Positions 59,479-64,000 of a stretch of DNA of 64,000 nt are shown here, in pieces (position 1 is the stretch's first letter; every line of letters starts with the position of its first letter). A model generated the notes under the pieces. That model saw nothing but the letters and a program-made list of their open reading frames with translations, did no database searches and had not been told where the DNA came from. Position numbers and translations under genes: made by a program. This stretch comes from Desulfovibrio ferrophilus (lineage in GTDB: Bacteria > Desulfobacterota > Desulfovibrionia > Desulfovibrionales > Desulfovibrionaceae), in the NCBI RefSeq assembly GCF_003966735.1, contig NZ_AP017378.1, positions 3,244,905 through 3,308,904 of the forward strand, read 5' to 3'.

Positions 59479-60486
59479 ATGAAACGCTTCGCCATGATCC
59501 TTTTGCTGGTCCTGACCCTCCCGGCCAGTGCCCTGGCCGCAACATCCATCAAGATGAGCTACAATGGGCCACCCAGCGGGGATGACAACGCAGTGCATGC
59601 CTTTGCCACCACGTTCAAATCTCTGGTGGAAAAGAGCACCAATGGCGACATCGAGATCAAGCTTTTCCCCAACAGCCAGTTGGGCAACGAAGAGCAGCGC
59701 ATGGAACAGACCATGAGCGGTCCGGTGATCAACGTCGCTTCCTACGGTGGGATGCAGACCGTGTTCCCCGAAATGTTTGCCACCAATATTCCGTTCCTGT
59801 TCGATAGCTACAAGGCCGCACACATCTTCTTTGATGGTGGCGCGTTCATGGAAAAGGCCGTCAAGACCCTGCGCGAGCGTACCGGCATCGAGCTGCTTGA
59901 AGTGGTTGAAGAGGGTGGTTTCCTGGCCTTTACCGGCAACAAGCCCATCCATTCCCCCGCGGACTTCAAGGGCCTGACCTACCGTGCCATGGATACCAGT
60001 CAGGTGGCCATGTACGAGGCTTTTGGCGCCGCTGGTACTCCCATCCCCTGGACCGAGGTTTACCTTGCCCTCAAGACCGGCGTTGCCGATGGTCAGATGA
60101 ATCCTCCTACCTACATCATCATGGGGAGCCTCTATGAGGTGCAGAAGCATCTCTGTCTGGCCAATGTGCAGTACTCCGACCAGTTCCTGCTCATGAACGG
60201 CGAGCTGCTGGATTCTCTTCCTGCCGTACAGCAGAAGGCTCTGCGTCAGGCCGCCCGCGAGGCCAATGCCAAGACCCGTGAATTTGTGGAATCTCAGGTT
60301 GATCAGCGTGTGGAATTCCTGGCTTCCAATGGCATGACTGTATACACCCCCACCGCTGCCGAATTGGCCGAGTTCAAGGCCTTGGGCAGCCCTTCCTATG
60401 TTGAATGGCTGAAGGCGCAGGTTGCGCAGGAGTGGATTGACCTGGCCCTGTCCGAGGCCAAGAAGGCTAACCACGAGGCCAAGTAA
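59479..60486 (+). CDS. dctP: TRAP transporter substrate-binding protein
   Basis: This 335-residue protein has a signal peptide (MKRFAMILLLVLTLPASALAA) and a DctP-type fold: NSQLGNEEQRMEQTMSG, MFATNIPFLF, NKPIHSPADFKGLTYRAM, GTPIPWTEVYLALKTGVADG with the usual substrate-contacting Arg replaced by Ala or Thr in this segment. It binds its solute in the periplasm. The start ATG at 59479 has GAGGAG 12 bases upstream. It is the first gene of an operon with dctQ, dctM and a VanX-like gene. Confidence 0.9.
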   Translation: MKRFAMILLLVLTLPASALAATSIKMSYNGPPSGDDNAVHAFATTFKSLVEKSTNGDIEIKLFPNSQLGNEEQRMEQTMSGPVINVASYGGMQTVFPEMFATNIPFLFDSYKAAHIFFDGGAFMEKAVKTLRERTGIELLEVVEEGGFLAFTGNKPIHSPADFKGLTYRAMDTSQVAMYEAFGAAGTPIPWTEVYLALKTGVADGQMNPPTYIIMGSLYEVQKHLCLANVQYSDQFLLMNGELLDSLPAVQQKALRQAAREANAKTREFVESQVDQRVEFLASNGMTVYTPTAAELAEFKALGSPSYVEWLKAQVAQEWIDLALSEAKKANHEAK

Positions 60487-60995
60487 TGAGTCCATTTGCC
60501 TCCTTATGTAAGAAGGCTTCTGACGTATTGGAGCGCCTCTGCCTGATCGGGGCAGGGGTGCTCCTCGTCGTCAATCTGGCCGATGTCATGCTCGGGGTCT
60601 TCGGCAGGTTCTACCGTCCGCCCATGTGGACCATGGACCTGGCCAAGATCACCCTGGTCTGGATGGTGATGCTTGCGGCTGCTCCCGCATTGAAGCGTGG
60701 CGAGCACATGGCCATCGAGATTATCGTCAACAAGCTACCTGAAAACATGCGCTGGCTGGTCATCTGGCTGCGACGCATTGTGTTTGTCTGCGTGTTGGGT
60801 GCCATGATCATTCTGGGTTTCCAGTACGCTTACAAGCTGCGCATGCTGACCATCATGACCTTGGGCATCAAGAAAGCCATTCCGCTCCTGGCCATTCCCG
60901 TGGGCATGAGTCTGATGCTTCTGGAATATACGCTGGGGCAGTTCATCCCACCCGGCGCACCTGAGAACGAAAACCTCGAGGGGGGCACGTCATGA
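60486..60995 (+). CDS. dctQ: TRAP transporter small permease (DctQ)
   Basis: This 169-residue protein has four membrane segments and the DctQ pattern (VLLVVNLADVMLGVFGRF, GEHMAIEIIV, LAIPVGMSLMLLEY). Its ATG overlaps the dctP stop by one base, and its end overlaps dctM by four bases. It anchors the transporter assembly and works with DctM. Confidence 0.9.
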   Translation: MSPFASLCKKASDVLERLCLIGAGVLLVVNLADVMLGVFGRFYRPPMWTMDLAKITLVWMVMLAAAPALKRGEHMAIEIIVNKLPENMRWLVIWLRRIVFVCVLGAMIILGFQYAYKLRMLTIMTLGIKKAIPLLAIPVGMSLMLLEYTLGQFIPPGAPENENLEGGTS

Positions 60996-62275
60996 GCATT
61001 GTTCTGATGCTAGTCTTCTTCGTCATGCTCGTGACCGGTTTGCCACTATTCGCCGCTATGCTGACCACGGCTTTTGCCGGGTTTGCCTATGTGGGTGATT
61101 TCTCGCAGTTCCGGCTCATGATTCAGCAGTTCTATGGGGGAATGGAGCCTTTTTCCCTGTTGGCCATTCCTTATTTCATTCTGGCTGGCGAACTCATGGG
61201 CTGTTCGGGGCTGACCCCCCGGCTGTTGCGTTTTGCCGAAGCCCTGGTGGGGCACCTGAAGGGTGGATTGGGGTATGTCACTGTGGTGGCCAGCATCATC
61301 TTCGCGGGTGTCAACGGTTCTGCCGCAGCCGATGCTTCGGCTGTGGGGTCCATCATGATCCCGGCCATGAAGAAAGGTGGCTATCCCGATTCCTACGCTG
61401 CGGGTCTGACCGCGGGCAGTTCACTCATTGGACCCATCATCCCGCCCAGTATCTTCATGATCCTGTTCGGCGCCATGACCAAGACCAATGTGGGCGCCCT
61501 GTTCATGGCTGGCGTGGTCCCCGGCATCCTGTTGGGCGTGGCTTTCATGATTATGCACCGCGTCAATGCGGGGCGCCTGAATCTGCCGCGCGTGAATACC
61601 CGCTTTTCCACCATGGGTCTGCTCAAGGCCAGTTGTGGTGCGATTACCGCCCTCATTGCTCCCGGTATCATTATCGGCGGCATCCTCTTTGGCTTCATGA
61701 CTCCTACCGAGTCAGGAGCCGTGGCTAGCTTGTATGTGCTGCTGGTGGGTTTCCTGTGGACCCGTGAGTTGGATATGAAGGGCGTGCTCAAGGCCCTGTC
61801 CAACACCGTGCGCCTGACCAGTGTCATCTTCGTGGTCATTGGCGCAGCGACCATTGTGGGCTGGATTCTCTCTTCGGAGCAGGTGCCTCAGGCCATGGCT
61901 CCCGTGGTTTTGAAATATGCGACAACCCCGTCCATGGTGCTGCTGCTGATCAGTGTGATCATCTTCGTGGTGGGCATGTTCATGGAGGAAATCGCGGCCC
62001 TGGTGCTGTTGACTCCGGTGTTCAGTCCTCTGGCCATGGCCGCAGGCATTGACCCGTTGCACTTCGGCATCGTCATGACCCTGAATATCACCATCGCGTT
62101 GATTACGCCGCCCATGGGCGCATGCGTCTACATCGTTTCTTCGGTGGGCAGCGTGCCTCTGGAGAAGATGTTCAAACATATATGGCCGTTCGTCCTCGTG
62201 GCGCTGGCCTGCCAACTGATGCTTATCTTCGTGCCGTCCATCTCGCTGTGGCTGCCACGCATGCTCGGTTATTAG
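60992..62275 (+). CDS. dctM: TRAP transporter large permease (DctM)
   Basis: This 427-residue sodium-coupled membrane channel has about 12 hydrophobic segments and family motifs: PYFILAGELMGCSG, GSSLIGPIIPPSIFMILFGAMTK, GFMTPTESGAVASLY and NITIALITPPMGACVYIVSS. The first codon overlaps dctQ by four bases (ATGA). The VanX-like gene begins 10 bases after its stop, so the four genes are one transcript. Confidence 0.95.
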   Translation: MSIVLMLVFFVMLVTGLPLFAAMLTTAFAGFAYVGDFSQFRLMIQQFYGGMEPFSLLAIPYFILAGELMGCSGLTPRLLRFAEALVGHLKGGLGYVTVVASIIFAGVNGSAAADASAVGSIMIPAMKKGGYPDSYAAGLTAGSSLIGPIIPPSIFMILFGAMTKTNVGALFMAGVVPGILLGVAFMIMHRVNAGRLNLPRVNTRFSTMGLLKASCGAITALIAPGIIIGGILFGFMTPTESGAVASLYVLLVGFLWTRELDMKGVLKALSNTVRLTSVIFVVIGAATIVGWILSSEQVPQAMAPVVLKYATTPSMVLLLISVIIFVVGMFMEEIAALVLLTPVFSPLAMAAGIDPLHFGIVMTLNITIALITPPMGACVYIVSSVGSVPLEKMFKHIWPFVLVALACQLMLIFVPSISLWLPRMLGY

Positions 62276-62285
62276 GGGCTGAATC

Positions 62286-63086
62286 ATGAATGAGACCATC
62301 CATACCGACGGCAACCATTGCGCCGTCCTCTCCGTACAGGATGCGCCGCCGATCAAGGCGGTAGAGAAGCCCTCCTGGGATACCGTGTTCACCACATCCG
62401 TGGCTGATTGTGGCGAGGCGCTTGTGCCGTTGTCATTGGCACCGGAGCGGTATCTCGTGCGCCCGGCCTATCACGCTGCGGGTATCCCCGGGGCATTGTC
62501 CGAGTGTTATGCCCGTGACGGTGTCCGCAAGCGGCTGCTGATCGCACAGGATCTGTTGCCTTCAAACCTGCGCCTGATCATTCTGGATACCTGGCGAAGC
62601 GTGGAGGTCCAGACGTCGCTGTTCACCCAATGCAAGGCGTCTCTCAAACGTGTGCATTCAGGGCTGGACGATGAGGCCCTGGAAAACATGACTTCTCGGT
62701 TTGTGGCCCTGCCCAGTCTGGATGAACGGCGGCCTTCGCCGCACGTCACCGGTGGGGCTGTGGATTTGGCTTTGGCCACTACCGACGGGTCTCCTCTGTG
62801 GTTCGGCGCAAGCTTTGATTATCCCGGTCCCGTGTCCTACACGCGTCATTTCGAGGAACTCCTGGAACAGGGAGAGACTCTGGATGTGCGCGAGAACGAA
62901 GCCTTGCATAATCGCAGGTTGCTGCACCATGTCATGCTTCAGGCCGGATTCGTTAACTATCACGGCGAATGGTGGCATTACGAATATGGAACCCAGCGTT
63001 GGGCCTACATCAAGGGATTGGACGAGGCCAAGTACAGCGTGAGTAAACCGAACTTGAATCCATTCGAATCGTTTGCCCAAGCCTAA
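62286..63086 (+). CDS. VanX-like D-Ala-D-Ala dipeptidase (M15D)
   Basis: This 266-residue zinc peptidase of the M15D family has the two metal/catalytic motifs SPHVTGGAVDLAL (SxHxxGxAxD) and EWWHYEYGTQRW (ExWH). Other family elements are LILDTWRSVEVQT and SFDYPGPVSYTRHFEELL. It hydrolyses D-Ala-D-Ala or related D-dipeptides in the cytoplasm; no signal peptide is present. It is the last gene of the TRAP operon, which suggests that the transporter imports a D-amino-acid dipeptide or a related cell-wall-derived compound. Confidence 0.88.
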   Translation: MNETIHTDGNHCAVLSVQDAPPIKAVEKPSWDTVFTTSVADCGEALVPLSLAPERYLVRPAYHAAGIPGALSECYARDGVRKRLLIAQDLLPSNLRLIILDTWRSVEVQTSLFTQCKASLKRVHSGLDDEALENMTSRFVALPSLDERRPSPHVTGGAVDLALATTDGSPLWFGASFDYPGPVSYTRHFEELLEQGETLDVRENEALHNRRLLHHVMLQAGFVNYHGEWWHYEYGTQRWAYIKGLDEAKYSVSKPNLNPFESFAQA

Positions 63087-63119
63087 GACCTGAGGCAGAC
63101 GGTGACAACGTCCTCTCTG

Positions 63120-63162
63120 TTCCCCCGTTCAAGGAGAAGTCTCTTTGGGCGGGGGAATTTTT
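63120..63162 (+). terminator. Terminator of the TRAP operon
   Basis: TTCCCCCG (63120-63127) pairs with CGGGGGAA (63150-63157), with an inner AAGGAGA/TCTCTTT stem, followed by TTTTT. Confidence 0.85.
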
Positions 63163-63205
63163 ATGGAAAGAGGAGCAGGTGTGGAATCTGATGTTGCCTG
63201 GCGGC

Positions 63206-63505
63206 TTACAGCACTTGGCGCAAGGCCCAGACAAGACCGATGCCCACGCCCATGGATAGGGGCAGATTTCTGGTCTTGGCTGCCACAGCCAGTGTGCCCA
63301 ATGCGGCTAGGGCCTCGGCAGGGCCCTGGGTGAAGGCGGCCGGGGCGATGATGGAGATGAGCACTGCTCCCGGGATGGCGGACAGGAAGGCCTCGGCCCG
63401 GGGGGTGATGCGTATCCTGTTGGTAATGAACAGGCCCGCCGCACGGGTCAGATAGGTGACTGCGGCCATGGCCGCGATGGTCAGCATTGGGGTGGCATCA
63501 GTCAT
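63206..63505 (-). CDS. azlD: AzlD-type branched-chain amino-acid exporter subunit
   Basis: This 99-residue membrane protein has three segments and the AzlD pattern (AMAAVTYLTRAAGLFIT, FLSAIPGAVLISIIAPA, TLAVAAKTRNLPLSMGVGIG). With AzlC (overlapping upstream gene) it forms an exporter of branched-chain amino acids or their analogues. The start overlaps the azlC end by eight bases. It is convergent with the VanX-like gene. Confidence 0.9.
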   Translation of the reverse strand: MTDATPMLTIAAMAAVTYLTRAAGLFITNRIRITPRAEAFLSAIPGAVLISIIAPAAFTQGPAEALAALGTLAVAAKTRNLPLSMGVGIGLVWALRQVL

Positions 63506-64000
63506 GGCGCAAGGCTCCTGTCAGCCCCCCAGCCAATCCGCCAGCAAGGATGTACCATTTGCCCGGCAGCAGCAGCGATCCGATAATTGCCACCACGGCC
63601 GCTGCGATCCAGATGGGCAGGTCGGATTTGCCCCGCCATAGTCCTGCCAGTAGCGCAATGAACGCGGCTGTGAAGGCGAAGTCCAAACCGTAGCGTGTCG
63701 GGTCGGGCACCATGGATCCGGCCAGCAGTCCCCCAAGCGAAGCCGAGAGCCAGGTGGCGAACAGCACCAGCCCGGAGCCGAGCATGAAGGCTCCACGGCG
63801 ATGACCATCTGCAAAATCCTTGATGGTCAATGCCCAACTCTCGTCCACCATGAAATACATGCTGCCATAGGCCTGAAGCGGCGATAGCCGCGAGAACCAT
63901 GGCTGTATGGCTGCGCCCATGAGCACATGGCGCAGATTGACAATGAAGGCCATGACGATGAGTGCCCCCACGGGCAGAGGATCGATCCACAGGTCCAGTG
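63498..64000 (-). CDS. azlC: AzlC family exporter subunit (partial at right edge)
   Basis: The C-terminal part of an AzlC-type membrane protein continues past the right edge; the first visible residues are LDLWIDPLPVGALIVMAF. Visible motifs are FIVNLRHVLMGAAIQPW, YFMVDESWALTIKD and a run of hydrophobic segments (LVLFATWLSASLGGLLAGSM). The start lies outside the window. It overlaps azlD. Confidence 0.9.
   Translation of the reverse strand, partial: LDLWIDPLPVGALIVMAFIVNLRHVLMGAAIQPWFSRLSPLQAYGSMYFMVDESWALTIKDFADGHRRGAFMLGSGLVLFATWLSASLGGLLAGSMVPDPTRYGLDFAFTAAFIALLAGLWRGKSDLPIWIAAAVVAIIGSLLLPGKWYILAGGLAGGLTGALRHD

Overview
The window looks like chromosomal DNA of a GC-rich, Gram-negative sulfate-reducer-type bacterium of the Desulfovibrio group (Desulfovibrionaceae). 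This is an inference from gene content: archaeal-type entry into aromatic biosynthesis (ADH synthase plus dehydroquinate synthase II) joined to a complete trp operon, a second free-standing trpB, a TRAP transporter, EAL-HDOD proteins, an AmtB/PII pair without the uridylylatable tyrosine, and a CbiR/CobU cobamide salvage pair. No phage, plasmid, insertion sequence, rRNA, tRNA or CRISPR array was seen.

Layout. 1-4128 (minus): a two-subunit sodium:solute symporter and a cNMP/CBS/DUF294 protein cut by the left edge. 4525-6022: CvpA-family protein and MazG. 6164-10188 (minus): glycosyltransferase, cmk, hisC and a DNA polymerase III delta' subunit. 10276-12682: pncC, thpR, an unknown protein and a universal stress protein, then an array of structured repeats. 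13101-16258 (minus): an EAL protein and the sigma54-driven amtB-glnK. 16663-29186: the aromatic and tryptophan supercluster. 29597-33118: thioesterase, LysE-type exporter, prepilin peptidase and phenylacetate-CoA ligase. 33388-44063 (minus): two tandem EAL-HDOD paralogues, argC, DUF1844, a class V aminotransferase, polA, nrnA, cobU and cbiR. 44363-49802: a PHP-UvrD fusion helicase, the solo trpB with its own attenuator, and a GntR regulator. 49936-58197: mixed housekeeping and accessory genes, including an AT-rich orphan and several very small proteins. 58291-64000: an IclR regulator, a DctPQM TRAP transporter, a VanX-like dipeptidase and azlCD.

The most interesting content is regulatory. Three separate sites look like ribosome-stalling transcription attenuators for aromatic amino acids. 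(1) A 40-codon leader peptide at 16699-16821 has nine Phe, Trp or Tyr codons in eleven positions and stands before the shikimate-entry genes. (2) At 22383-22489 three Trp codons are the natural C-terminal tail of tyrA and lie just before a terminator in front of trpE. (3) At 49021-49104 a 27-codon leader with three tandem Trp codons precedes the solo trpB. In (1) and (3) the leader ATG falls where transcription should start, so the leader peptides may be translated from leaderless RNA.

A second pattern is a family of structured intergenic repeats. Copies lie at about 1979-2074, 12683-13032, 17760-17880, 28172-28300, 29211-29352 and 50526-50703. Each holds a covarying hairpin with an apical GTAT/ATAC stem followed by TTTGCGCCT or a variant. 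Each group of copies begins within about 30 bases of a stop codon and is in sense orientation to that gene. Two copies lie inside the aromatic supercluster, so they are unlikely to be simple terminators.
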